The translations under genes were made by a program, and so were the position numbers. This document shows positions 16,392-25,078 of a DNA stretch of 64,000 nt, piece after piece. The first letter of the stretch is position 1. Every line of letters starts with the position of its first letter. The DNA lies in NCBI GenBank assembly GCA_947630025.1, contig CANRFZ010000002.1, forward strand, positions 124,001 through 188,000. Reading direction: 5' to 3'. The DNA comes from an uncultured Lachnospiraceae bacterium (GTDB lineage Bacteria > Bacillota > Clostridia > Lachnospirales > Lachnospiraceae). The notes beneath the pieces were generated by a model. That model had not been told where the DNA came from, searched no databases, and saw only the letters and a program-made list of their open reading frames with translations.

Positions 16392-18854
16392 TTTCGTCGT
16401 CTCCTTTTCTTGTTGGATGGGTTCTTGCTTGATTGCTTCTTGCGTAGTTGCTTCTTGCGTAGTTGTTTCTTGCTTGATTACTTCTTGCTTGGTTGTTTCT
16501 TTCTTAGTCGTCTCTTGTTGGATCACTTCTTGCCGGACTGCTTCCTGTTGGAGCGCTTCCGCCGCAGCGCCACGCCGGAGCTTCCTGTCCCTGCCCGCAT
16601 CGCGGAGTTTACACCAATTCAGTCTCAGCGCGTTGCTCACCACACAGAAGCTGGACAGGCTCATGGCCGCCGCGCCGAACATCGGATTCAGTTTCCAGCC
16701 AAACAACGGAATCCAGACGCCCGCGGCCAGCGGTATTCCGAGCACGTTATAAAAGAAAGCCCAGAACAGATTTTCATGGATATTGGTGAGCGTCGCCCTG
16801 CTCAGCCGGATGGCTGCCGGCACGTCACTGAGCCTGCTATGCATCAGCACCACATCCGCCGCGTCTATGGCGATATCCGTGCCCGCGCCGATGGCGATGC
16901 CAATATCGGCTCCCGTCAGGGCGGGAGCGTCGTTAATGCCGTCCCCCACCATCGCCACTCTGCCCTGCTGCCGCAGCCTGCGGATTACCTTTTCCTTGCC
17001 GTCCGGCAGAACGCCCGCAACGACCTCGTCCACGCCGGCCTGTGCGCCGATGGCCTTGGCGGTCTTCTCGTTATCGCCGGTGAGCATGACTACGCGGATT
17101 CCCATATTGTGCAGTTCCCTGACCGCCTGCGGACTGTCCTCCCGGATAACATCCGCCACCGCGATCAGCCCCGCCAGCACGCCGTCTCTGGCAAAGAGCA
17201 GCGGCGTTTTACCCTGATCCGATAGACGCTCCGCCTGCCGTCCGATGCCGTCGTCAACGGCAGTCTGCCCGCCGATAAATTTCACACTGCCCGCCGTCAG
17301 CTTCGCTCCATCCATCATAGCGGTGAGGCCGTTGCCCGGCAGCGCCCTAAACTCCGTCACTTCCTGCGGCGACAGGTGCATCTCTCCGGCTTTGTCCATG
17401 ATCGCGCGGGCCAGCGGGTGCTCGCTCTTTTTTTCCAGCGAGCAGGCCATCTGCAATAGTGAAGCCGCCGTCATGCCCGGGGCCGGAATGATGTCCGTCA
17501 CCACGGGTTCCCCCACCGTGACCGTTCCGGTCTTATCCAGCGCCACAATCTGCACTCTGCCGCACGCCTCCAGCGAGGCCGCCGTCTTAAATAAGATGCC
17601 GTTCTTCGCACCCAGCCCGTTGCCTACCATGATCGCCACCGGCGTCGCCAGTCCCAGCGCGCAGGGGCAGCTAATGACCAGCACCGAGATGGCCCGTGCC
17701 AGCGCGAAGCCAAACGTCTGCCCCGCCGCCAGCCAGACGGCCAGCGTCACACAGGCGATGCCGATGACCGCCGGCACGAACACGCCGGAAACCCGGTCGG
17801 CAATCTTCGCGATGGGCGCTTTCGTCGCCGCCGCGTCGCTCACCATCCTGATAATCTGCGAAAGCGTCGTGTCCTCGCCTACGCGGGTGGCCCGGCAGCG
17901 GATAAATCCCGACTGGTTGACCGTGGCGGCATAGACCTTGTCGCCCGCCGCCTTGTCCGCCGGAATGCTCTCCCCTGTCAGCGCCGCCTCGTTGACCGCG
18001 GTGACACCCTCTATGACCTCTCCGTCCATGGGAATATTTTCACCCGGACGCACTACGAAGATGTCTCCCTGCCGCACCTGTCCGATGGGAACGGTCTCCT
18101 CCGCGCCGTTCCGCTCGATGACCGCCGTCTTCGGAGACAGGCGCATCAGCCCTTTCAGCGCGTCCGTGGTTCTGCCCTTGGAGCGCGCCTCCAGCATTTT
18201 GCCCACCGTGATCAGCGTCAGGATCATGGCCGCCGACTCAAAATAAAATTCGTCCATATAGGCCATGACGCCTTCCATATCCTGCCGCATCTGGGCGTCC
18301 GTCATCATAAAAAGCGCGAACACGCTCCAGACGAAAGACGCCATGGAGCCCATCGCCACCAGCGTATCCATGTTGGGGGAGCGATGAAGCAGCCCTTGAA
18401 AGCCGTTGATAAAAAACTTCTGGTTGATGACCATGATCACCGCCGACAACAATAGCTGCAGCAGTCCCATCGCCACATGGTTCTGCGCCAGACGCGCCGG
18501 AACCGGAAACCCGAACATCATGTGCCCCATAGAAAAATAGAGCAGCACGATCAGGAATCCCAGCGACGCTAATAGCCTCCTGCGCAGCGCCGGCGTCTCA
18601 CGGTCGCGCAGCATATCCTCGTCGTCGAAGGCAGCCGCCGTTTCCGTTCCTCCGGCAGATTTGAGCGACGCGCCGTAGCCCGCCTCCTCCACGGCCCGTA
18701 TGACGGCGCCGCTGTCGGCGTTTCCCTCCACGCCCATGGAATTGGTCAGCAGACTGACCGAACAGGATGTGACGCCGTCCACTTTGGAGACGGCTTTTTC
18801 TACCCGGGCGCTGCACGCGGCGCAGCTCATACCCGTCACGATATATTGCTGCAT
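16182..18854 (-). CDS. copA: Copper-exporting P1B-type ATPase with a repeat-linked C-terminal CopZ-like domain
   Basis: An 890-residue P-type ATPase. An N-terminal heavy-metal domain carries GMSCAAC (residues 8-14). The membrane copper site is SCPCALGLATP; the phosphorylation site is DKTGTVT; HPLARAI and GDGINDAPAL follow, and the last helices carry FYNVLGIPLAAG and MSLSSFCVVSNALRL, typical of Cu(I) pumps. Unusually the protein continues through ten tandem pentapeptides (xxQE[A/T/V/P/K]) into a second metal domain with GMMCGHC. ATG 18854 has GAGGAG at 9 bases; the track start at 18863 has none at a workable distance. It lies 17 bases after csoR and is presumably copper-induced through CsoR. 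Confidence 0.95.
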   Translation of the reverse strand: MQQYIVTGMSCAACSARVEKAVSKVDGVTSCSVSLLTNSMGVEGNADSGAVIRAVEEAGYGASLKSAGGTETAAAFDDEDMLRDRETPALRRRLLASLGFLIVLLYFSMGHMMFGFPVPARLAQNHVAMGLLQLLLSAVIMVINQKFFINGFQGLLHRSPNMDTLVAMGSMASFVWSVFALFMMTDAQMRQDMEGVMAYMDEFYFESAAMILTLITVGKMLEARSKGRTTDALKGLMRLSPKTAVIERNGAEETVPIGQVRQGDIFVVRPGENIPMDGEVIEGVTAVNEAALTGESIPADKAAGDKVYAATVNQSGFIRCRATRVGEDTTLSQIIRMVSDAAATKAPIAKIADRVSGVFVPAVIGIACVTLAVWLAAGQTFGFALARAISVLVISCPCALGLATPVAIMVGNGLGAKNGILFKTAASLEACGRVQIVALDKTGTVTVGEPVVTDIIPAPGMTAASLLQMACSLEKKSEHPLARAIMDKAGEMHLSPQEVTEFRALPGNGLTAMMDGAKLTAGSVKFIGGQTAVDDGIGRQAERLSDQGKTPLLFARDGVLAGLIAVADVIREDSPQAVRELHNMGIRVVMLTGDNEKTAKAIGAQAGVDEVVAGVLPDGKEKVIRRLRQQGRVAMVGDGINDAPALTGADIGIAIGAGTDIAIDAADVVLMHSRLSDVPAAIRLSRATLTNIHENLFWAFFYNVLGIPLAAGVWIPLFGWKLNPMFGAAAMSLSSFCVVSNALRLNWCKLRDAGRDRKLRRGAAAEALQQEAVRQEVIQQETTKKETTKQEVIKQETTTQEATTQEAIKQEPIQQEKETTKMTKTMKIEGMMCGHCEARVKKALESLAAVDEAAVSHENGTAVVTLNAEIGDDELRQAVEAQDYKVLAVE
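16404..16553 (-). repeat. Ten tandem 15-bp repeats encoding the CopA inter-domain linker
   Basis: Ten imperfect 15-bp units (for example TTCTTGCGTAGTTGC on the + strand) encode ten pentapeptides of the form xxQEx joining the ATPase core to the C-terminal metal domain. Units are a multiple of three, so copy-number changes keep the frame. Confidence 0.9.
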
Positions 18855-18871
18855 AACAATCATCTCCTCGT

Positions 18872-19177
18872 TTATTTCATCAGCTTCTGCAGCGTCGCCA
18901 CCAGTTCCTCGATCACCTCGTCATGCCCCGCCCGGATATCCCGCGCCACGCAGCCGTGGATATGGTTTGCGATCAGGTCTTTGTTAAAGGCGTTCAGCGC
19001 CGCATTCACCGCCGCGGACTGAATCAGAATATCGTTGCAGTAGGCGTCGCGCTCCACCATGCCCCGGATGCCGCGGATCTGTCCTTCGATCCGATTCAGC
19101 CGGTGGATCAGCTTCCTGCGCTCCTCCTCCGTCCGCGCCGTCGTCTTCTCATTTATCTCTGTCTTTTTCTTCGCCAC
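18872..19177 (-). CDS. csoR: CsoR-type copper-sensing repressor
   Basis: An all-helical protein of about 101 residues of the CsoR/FrmR family. RLNRIEGQIRGIRGMV is the DNA-binding signature, and the Cys-His-Cys copper site is visible as the cysteine in DAYCNDI and the pair in NHIHGC. When Cu(I) binds, such repressors leave DNA. I prefer the GTG start at 19177 because GGAGCG lies 6 bases upstream; the track start adds 14 residues without a good site. It precedes copA by 17 bases. Two GC-bounded palindromes overlap its promoter, consistent with autoregulation. Confidence 0.9.
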   Translation of the reverse strand: MAKKKTEINEKTTARTEEERRKLIHRLNRIEGQIRGIRGMVERDAYCNDILIQSAAVNAALNAFNKDLIANHIHGCVARDIRAGHDEVIEELVATLQKLMK

Positions 19178-19301
19178 GATACGCTCCGTTTCCAGTGTCT
19201 TAGTACATCGCTGCCGCACACTGTTTCCGATCTCCGGTTCGGCAGAATTTCATTCCCCTGTCAGAGCAGTTCTCATCTGCCGAATCGCAACTGCTATAAA
19301 A

Positions 19302-19352
19302 TATACCCCATCGGGGTATACTCATTGTATACCCATATGGGGTATCTGTCAA
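19302..19352 (-). promoter_or_regulatory. csoR-copA promoter with two CsoR operator palindromes
   Basis: On the minus strand TTGACA (19347-19352) and TACAAT (19324-19329) have 17-base spacing. The palindrome GTATACCCATATGGGGTAT (19327-19345) fills the spacer, and a second, TATACCCCATCGGGGTATA (19302-19320), lies just downstream of the start point. TACCCC/GGGGTA palindromes are the known CsoR box type, so both are likely repressor sites. Confidence 0.85.
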
Positions 19353-19444
19353 CAACTTTTATCATATATTTTCCGCGCCTTCCCAGCGCGCTGCCACTGT
19401 CCCGCGGCACGGCATTTCTTTCCAAATGGCGCTTTTGTCATTCA

Positions 19445-19819
19445 CTATGCCTGCGGCGTGGCGCCGTTTACGCCCAGCGCCGCCGCCCATTCCGACTCCT
19501 TGAAGCCCGTCAGGACGAATCCGTCGCCCACCAGAAGCGGCCTTTTGACCAGCATACCGTCTGAGGCCAGCAGCTTGTACTGCTCCTGCTCGCTCATGGA
19601 GGACAACCGATCTTTCAGCGCGTATTCCTTATACAATAATCCGCTGGTATTAAAGAACTTTTTCAACGGCTGGCCGCTCATCTTGTGCCATGCCTGCAGT
19701 TCCTTTACCGTCGGATTCTTTTCCTTGATATGTCTGTCCTCAAAAGGGATTCCGTTTTCTTTCAGCCATTTTTTGGCTTTCATACAAGTAGTGCATTTAG
19801 GGTATTCGATCAATAACAT
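19445..19819 (-). CDS. Spx/ArsC-family thioredoxin-fold protein
   Basis: A 124-residue protein of the ArsC/Spx family, with the N-terminal CTTC motif in EYPKCTTCMKAKKWL, RHIKEKNPT after the first half, and VKRPLLV(G)DG near the end as in YffB/Spx-like reductases. The protein may be a glutaredoxin-like reductase or an Spx-like transcription modulator; the RPLL(V) segment is shared by both. ATG 19819 has GGAGGAGG upstream. It is a single gene downstream of rpe on the same strand and upstream of the copper genes. Copper stress linkage is possible but only by position. Confidence 0.8.
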   Translation of the reverse strand: MLLIEYPKCTTCMKAKKWLKENGIPFEDRHIKEKNPTVKELQAWHKMSGQPLKKFFNTSGLLYKEYALKDRLSSMSEQEQYKLLASDGMLVKRPLLVGDGFVLTGFKESEWAAALGVNGATPQA

Positions 19820-19976
19820 AATTACCTCCTCCGCCGCCTATGCTTTTTTAAGAGTTCGATCTCATTCCTTCGGCGGGCGGTTCCTGCGCTTTCCGCTGCG
19901 GGACACCCAGCCTGTCTCTCTCCACGTTCATCGCTAGGGCGAACCATTTCCCATTGTCGCCATGTCCCATCAGCCA

Positions 19977-20003
19977 GACGGCGCAGTCTAAAACTGCGCC
20001 GTC
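19977..20003 (-). other. Perfect palindrome holding the rpe stop codon in its loop
   Basis: GACGGCGCAGT and ACTGCGCCGTC form an 11-bp perfect stem with a 5-nt loop; the rpe stop codon (19988-19990) lies in the loop. There is no T run on the minus strand, so it may protect the mRNA 3' end rather than terminate. Confidence 0.6.
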
Positions 20004-20656
20004 AATGCCTGTATATTTTCTGTGATATTTCCTTTGAATACTGCTGATCCGGCCACGATCACGTTAGCCCCGGCGTCCAGCACCACCCTGACGTTGTCGC
20101 GGGTGATACCGCCGTCCACCTGAATATCCAGGTCGGTGCCCATCTCGTCCGCCATCCGTCTGACCTCCCGGATGCGCTCCGTGGATTCCGGTATGTACTT
20201 CTGTCCGCCGAATCCCGGCTCTACGGTCATCACCAGCAGCATATCCAGCTTGTGCAGATATTTCCGCACCGCCTCCACCGGCGTCTGCGGCTTGATCGAC
20301 ATACCGGCCCGGCAGCCCAGCGCGTGGATCTGGTCGATCAGCTCGTCCGCGTCCTCCGCCGCTTCCAGATGGAACGTAATACTGTCCGCGCCGCACCGGA
20401 CGAACTCCTCCACATACCGCTCCGGCTCCACGATCATCAGATGCACGTCAAAAACCATATCGGTCAGACCGCGGATGCTTCTGACCACCGGCATCCCGAA
20501 CGAGATCGACGGCACGAACACGCCGTCCATCACGTCGATATGCAGATATTCCGCGCCTGCCGCAGCAGCTTCTCTGATCTGCTCTCCCAATACGGCAAAA
20601 TCAGCCGCCAGTATGGAGGGGGACAGAATATTCTTTCTGTTTGCACTCTCGGACAT
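19988..20656 (-). CDS. rpe: Ribulose-phosphate 3-epimerase
   Basis: A 222-residue TIM-barrel epimerase. Visible are LSPSILAADF, the metal and catalytic segments HIDVMDGVFVPSISFG and DVHLMI, VEPGFGGQKY with the phosphate-binding glycines, and DIQVDGGIT with the second catalytic aspartate. It interconverts ribulose 5-phosphate and xylulose 5-phosphate in the non-oxidative pentose phosphate pathway. It is the last gene of the co-oriented arabinose block, 40 bases after the transketolase C-subunit gene, where it complements AraD by distributing its product. Confidence 0.96.
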   Translation of the reverse strand: MSESANRKNILSPSILAADFAVLGEQIREAAAAGAEYLHIDVMDGVFVPSISFGMPVVRSIRGLTDMVFDVHLMIVEPERYVEEFVRCGADSITFHLEAAEDADELIDQIHALGCRAGMSIKPQTPVEAVRKYLHKLDMLLVMTVEPGFGGQKYIPESTERIREVRRMADEMGTDLDIQVDGGITRDNVRVVLDAGANVIVAGSAVFKGNITENIQALTAQF

Positions 20657-20695
20657 TTACATGACCATGCCTTTCACCTAAACTTAAACGTCTGT

Positions 20696-21637
20696 CTATT
20701 TGACAAAGCCTTTGACGGAAGCATAGATTCCCTTGCCGTCCAGACCGTATTTCTCCACCAGTGCGCCCGCGGAGCCGGACTCTCCGAATACGTCCTGCAT
20801 ACCGATCTTCAGCACCTTCGTCGGGCATTTGGCCGAGAGACAGTCACATACCGCGCTGCCCAGGCCGCCGATCACGGAGTGCTCCTCCACCGTCACAACC
20901 CTGCCGGTCTTTCCGGCGGACGCAGTGATGATGTCCTCGTCCAGCGGTTTGATCGTGTGGATATTGATGACTTCCGCGCTGATACCGTCCGCAGCCAGCA
21001 GTTCCGCCGCTTCCAGCGCATTGGCCACCGTGATGCCGCTGGCAACGATGGTCACGTCGCTGCCCTCGCGCAGCAGCACGCCCTTGCCGATCTCGAACCG
21101 ATAATCCGGCCTGTCGTTGATCACCGGAACCGCCGCGCGTCCGAACCGCAGATAAACCGGCCCGTTATACTCGATCGCCGCGCGGACTGCCGCTTTCGCC
21201 TCCACATCATCAGAGGGAACGATCACGGTCATGCCGGGGATCGTGCGCATCAGCGCCACATCCTCGTTACACTGATGGGTAGCGCCGTCCTCGCCCACCG
21301 TGATGCCCGCATGAGTCGCGCCGATCTTGACATTCAGGTGGGGATACCCGATAGAGTTACGCACCTGCTCGAAGTTACGCCCCGCCGCAAACATCGCAAA
21401 AGAGCTGATAAACGGAATCTTGCCGCAGGTGGCAAGTCCGGCGGCGATACCGGTCATATTGCACTCCGCGATACCGCAGTCGATATGACGCTCCGGAAAA
21501 GCCTTCTTGAATACGCCGGTCTTGGTTGCGCCCGCCAGATCCGCGTCCAGCACAACCAGATTAGGGAAATCAGCGCCGCATTCGGCCAGTGCATTACCAT
21601 AACTTTCACGTGTAGCAATCTTCTTTACATCCGCCAT
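20696..21637 (-). CDS. Transketolase, C-terminal subunit
   Basis: A 313-residue protein covering the pyrimidine-binding and C-terminal domains of transketolase. ATRESYGNALAECGADFPN, the activating-glutamate region CGIAECNMTGIAAGLA and EHSVIGGLGSAV are typical. The thiamine-binding N-terminal half is encoded by the immediately upstream gene; the two form the complete enzyme, a split arrangement common in Firmicutes and archaea. The start overlaps the preceding stop as TAATG, giving translational coupling, and GGAGG lies inside the upstream gene end. Confidence 0.95.
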   Translation of the reverse strand: MADVKKIATRESYGNALAECGADFPNLVVLDADLAGATKTGVFKKAFPERHIDCGIAECNMTGIAAGLATCGKIPFISSFAMFAAGRNFEQVRNSIGYPHLNVKIGATHAGITVGEDGATHQCNEDVALMRTIPGMTVIVPSDDVEAKAAVRAAIEYNGPVYLRFGRAAVPVINDRPDYRFEIGKGVLLREGSDVTIVASGITVANALEAAELLAADGISAEVINIHTIKPLDEDIITASAGKTGRVVTVEEHSVIGGLGSAVCDCLSAKCPTKVLKIGMQDVFGESGSAGALVEKYGLDGKGIYASVKGFVK

Positions 21638-22476
21638 TAGTTCGCACCTCCTAATTCCTGACCGATCTTCTCTAAGTCAGCCATCGCCACGGCGTACTCC
21701 TCGTCGTTGGGAGCCTTGCCGTGCCAGCCCGCATTGTTCTCCATGTAGGACACGCCCTTGCCCTTTACCGTCTTACAGATGATGGCGGTGGGCATTCCTT
21801 TGGTGGCTCTCGCCTCTTTGAACGCCGCGTCGATCTGGTCAAAATCGTTGCCGTCGATGTTGATGACATGGAAATTGAACGCCTCGAATTTTTTGTCAAT
21901 GGGATACGGGGAGCATACGTCCTCGATCTTGCCGTCGATCTGCAGACCGTTGTTGTCCACGATCACAACCAGATTGTCCAGCTTGCGGTGCCCCGCAAAC
22001 ATGGAAGCCTCCCATACCTGTCCTTCCTGAATCTCGCCGTCGCCCAGCAGCGTATATACTCTGTAGTCCTTATTGTCCATCTTGGCCGCCAGCGCCATGC
22101 CTACCGCCGCGGAGATGCCCTGTCCGAGAGAGCCGGAAGACATATCTACGCCGGGCGTCTCCTGCATACAGGGATGCCCCTGCAGATAAGAGCCCAGATG
22201 CCGCAGCGTCGCCAAATCCTCCACCGGAAAATATCCTCTGTGCGCCAGCGCGGAATACAGTCCCGGCGCCGTGTGCCCTTTGGAAAGGACGAAACGGTCC
22301 CTGTCCGCCTTCTTCGGATTCTTCGGATCGATATTCATCTCCTCAAAATAGAGATAGGTAAAGATGTCCGCAGCGGACAGTGATCCGCCCGGATGTCCCG
22401 CTTTAGCGCCGTGTACCGCGGTAACGATGCCTTTGCGAACTTCATTAGCTGTTTTTTGTAACTCTAACTTGTTCAT
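21637..22476 (-). CDS. Transketolase, N-terminal subunit
   Basis: A 279-residue thiamine-diphosphate-binding half of transketolase. GHPGGSLSAADIFTYLYF, LGQGISAAVGMALAAK and the ThDP-binding motif GDGEIQEGQVWEA ending in the VVIVDNNGLQ segment are clear. Together with the C-subunit it moves two-carbon units between pentose phosphates. ATG 22476 has GGAGG at 8 bases; the track start 111 bases upstream has no ribosome site. It lies about 190 bases after araD on the same strand, with no terminator seen between. Confidence 0.95.
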   Translation of the reverse strand: MNKLELQKTANEVRKGIVTAVHGAKAGHPGGSLSAADIFTYLYFEEMNIDPKNPKKADRDRFVLSKGHTAPGLYSALAHRGYFPVEDLATLRHLGSYLQGHPCMQETPGVDMSSGSLGQGISAAVGMALAAKMDNKDYRVYTLLGDGEIQEGQVWEASMFAGHRKLDNLVVIVDNNGLQIDGKIEDVCSPYPIDKKFEAFNFHVINIDGNDFDQIDAAFKEARATKGMPTAIICKTVKGKGVSYMENNAGWHGKAPNDEEYAVAMADLEKIGQELGGAN

Positions 22477-22662
22477 CGCCAACCTCCGTCTGAATTTATT
22501 GTCTTGCTTTCTGCCTCGTATGCGCCGTGATGCGCATACTCCGTCACAGTACCCATGATAGCACAAACACGACTGCGCCACCACCAAATTATTGCCGTAT
22601 CCTTCTATTTGTTGCTTTTATCCCGCGGGCGGCGGCATACGGACGTGCCTGCCGTCTGTCTG

Positions 22663-23361
22663 TTACTTGCCCTGCCCGTAGTAGGCGTTTGCGCCGTGCT
22701 TTCTGTAATAGTGCTTATCCTGCAGCTTCTGCGGCGCGGGCATGATCTGCGGATCGATTGTCTCCGCGCGGTACGCCATCTTCGCCACTTCCTCCAGCAC
22801 CACCGCGTTGTGCACCGCCTCGTGCGCGTCCTTGCCCCATGCAAAAGGGCCGTGGTTCTTGCACAGCGCCGCAGGCACCGCCATCGGGTCTTTCTTCATG
22901 CGCGTAAACTCATTGACAATCAGAAGCCCGGTATTCTTCTCATAGGCTTCCTCGATCTCGTCCGCGTTCAGGCACCGCAGGCACGGAATTTCTCCGTAGA
23001 AATAGTCCGCGTGCGTCGTGCCGTAACACGGAATACTCCTGCCGGCCTGCGCCCAGCTCGTCGCATAGGACGAATGGGTGTGCACCACGCCGCCGATCTC
23101 CTCGAACGCCTTATACAGTTCCAGATGGGTAGCCGTGTCGGAGGAAGGGTTGTATCTCCCCTCCACCTTATTGCCGTCTAAGTCGATCAGCACCATGTCG
23201 TCCGGCGTCAGCAGGTCATAGTCCACGCCGCTGGGCTTGATGGCAAAGATGCCGCTCTCCCGGTCGATCTCGCTGACGTTGCCCCATGTAAAAGTCACCA
23301 GTCCGTATTTCGGCAGAAGCATATTCGCCTCATAGACGCGCTCCTTTAATTGCTCTAACAT
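22663..23361 (-). CDS. araD: L-ribulose-5-phosphate 4-epimerase
   Basis: A 232-residue class II aldolase-fold epimerase with the substrate segment [22 protein letters not shown], and zinc ligands in [14 protein letters not shown] and a later histidine in NHGPFAWG. It converts L-ribulose 5-phosphate to D-xylulose 5-phosphate, the last specific step of L-arabinose use. It follows araB by 57 bases on the same strand, and araA is next to araB, so the call is supported by context as well as sequence. Confidence 0.95.
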   Translation of the reverse strand: MLEQLKERVYEANMLLPKYGLVTFTWGNVSEIDRESGIFAIKPSGVDYDLLTPDDMVLIDLDGNKVEGRYNPSSDTATHLELYKAFEEIGGVVHTHSSYATSWAQAGRSIPCYGTTHADYFYGEIPCLRCLNADEIEEAYEKNTGLLIVNEFTRMKKDPMAVPAALCKNHGPFAWGKDAHEAVHNAVVLEEVAKMAYRAETIDPQIMPAPQKLQDKHYYRKHGANAYYGQGK

Positions 23362-23418
23362 AAGATCCCTCTCCTTTTCCGCGCAGAACCGCGGAGAGAC
23401 CGCCGCCTCTCCCTGCGC

Positions 23419-25008
23419 CTATAGATTCTCTACCGCCGCTCTCTCGATGGCCAGTCCCGCGCTATAGCGCTTCATGAACCGGTTGAAGCCTTCCACGTCG
23501 GCGGCATCCGGCTCCATCTTTTCGCCCTTCTGTCCGGCGAATACCTGCTCGTTCAGGAAAGCCGCCAGACTCTCGTCCGCACCCTTGTTGATCATATAGG
23601 ATGCCAGCAGCGCGATTCCCCATGCGCCGCCCTCGCCTGCCGTCTCCATCACGCTCACCGGCGCGTCGATGGCCGCCGCCAGAATCCGCTGGCCTACACC
23701 TTTGGTCTTAAAGAGGCCGCCGTGTCCGAGGATCTCGTCCACCTGAACGCCTTCTTCTTTCAGCAGGATATCGAGACCTGTCTTGAGCGCGCCCAGCGAT
23801 GTAAAGAGGTGGACTCTCATAAAGTTGGCCAGATTGAACTTCGCGTCGGGCGTCCGCACGAACAGAGGACGGCCCTCGTTGAACCCGGTCACGTGCTCGC
23901 CGGAGAAGTAATTGTACGCCAGCAGGCCGCCGCAGTCGTCGTCGCCTTCCAGCGCCTTGCGGTACAGATTGCCGTACAGTTCGTTCATGTCCACTTTCAT
24001 ACCCATCAGTTCGGAATACTCTTTGAACAGATTAACCCACGCATTCAGATCCGACGTACAGTTGTTGCAGTGCACCATCGCCACCAGACTGCCGTCGGGC
24101 GTCGTCACCAGATCGATGGCGTCGTATACCTTGGACAGTTCCTTTTCCAGTACGATCATGCCGAATACGCTCGTCCCCGCGGACACGTTGCCGGTGCGCT
24201 GCGCCACACTGTTGGTGGCCGCCATGCCCGTTCCGGCGTCTCCTTCGGGAGGACAGAACGGAATGCCCGCCTGCAGGGTGCCGGTAGTATCCAATAGCTT
24301 AGCGCCTTCTTCCGTCAGCGCGCCCGCCTGCTGCCCCGCCGTATAGACCGCCGGAAGCACGTCGCGCAGCTTCCATGCAAAGCCTTTGTCCGCCACGGCT
24401 GCGTCGAACTGTCCGATCATTCTCTCGTTAAACTGCCCTGTCGCAATATCGATAGGGAACATTCCGGACGCCTCGCCCACGCCGACGATCTTCTCCCCGG
24501 TCAGCTTCCACTGAATATAACCCGCCAGCGTGATCACGAATTTCAGATCCGCCACGTGCTCCTCGCCGTTCAGGATCGCCTGATAGAGATGCGCGATCGT
24601 CCAGCGCTGGGGAATGTGATAGTGGAACAGTTCCGTCAGCTTCTCCGACGCCTCCTCGGTGATCGTGTTGCGCCATGTGCGGAACGGAACCATCAGTTCG
24701 TCCTTGTCGTTAAAGGCCATATAGCCGTGCATCATCGCGCTGAAGCCGATAGCGCCCAGCTTTGTCAGCTTCTCGCCGTACTGCGCCTGCACATCCTCCG
24801 TCAGCCTGCGGTAGCAGTCCTGCAGCCCCGTCCAGATATCGTCCAGGCTATAAGTCCAGATGCCGTTCTCCAGCCTGTTCTCCCAGTCGTGCGCGCCGGA
24901 GGCAATAGGCTGATTCTTCTCATCCACCAGCACCGCCTTGATCCGGGTAGAGCCGAACTCTATGCCGAGCACCGCCCTGCCGCTTGCAATACACTCTTTT
25001 GCTCCCAT
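23419..25008 (-). CDS. araB: L-ribulokinase (FGGY family)
   Basis: A 529-residue FGGY carbohydrate kinase. [20 protein letters not shown] is the N-terminal phosphate loop; [24 protein letters not shown] and [13 protein letters not shown] are C-terminal ATP-binding parts. The size, and its position between araA and araD, point to ribulokinase. The sequence belongs to the longer clostridial/Bacteroides-like kinase type rather than to the E. coli type, judged by impression. ATG 25008 has GGAGG at 6-7 bases and is preferred over the longer track ORF. Confidence 0.88.
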   Translation of the reverse strand: MGAKECIASGRAVLGIEFGSTRIKAVLVDEKNQPIASGAHDWENRLENGIWTYSLDDIWTGLQDCYRRLTEDVQAQYGEKLTKLGAIGFSAMMHGYMAFNDKDELMVPFRTWRNTITEEASEKLTELFHYHIPQRWTIAHLYQAILNGEEHVADLKFVITLAGYIQWKLTGEKIVGVGEASGMFPIDIATGQFNERMIGQFDAAVADKGFAWKLRDVLPAVYTAGQQAGALTEEGAKLLDTTGTLQAGIPFCPPEGDAGTGMAATNSVAQRTGNVSAGTSVFGMIVLEKELSKVYDAIDLVTTPDGSLVAMVHCNNCTSDLNAWVNLFKEYSELMGMKVDMNELYGNLYRKALEGDDDCGGLLAYNYFSGEHVTGFNEGRPLFVRTPDAKFNLANFMRVHLFTSLGALKTGLDILLKEEGVQVDEILGHGGLFKTKGVGQRILAAAIDAPVSVMETAGEGGAWGIALLASYMINKGADESLAAFLNEQVFAGQKGEKMEPDAADVEGFNRFMKRYSAGLAIERAAVENL

Positions 25009-25078
25009 GATAAACCTCCTCTTTTTACGATTGCTCTGTCTGATCCTGCCGATCCTGTCATGCCGGCTCCCGCGCTGT

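Noticed and set aside
20252-21640. 462-residue + strand ORF across rpe and the transketolase C-subunit
   Set aside because: Antisense shadow with His/Arg-rich composition; it crosses two well-supported genes and their intergenic region.
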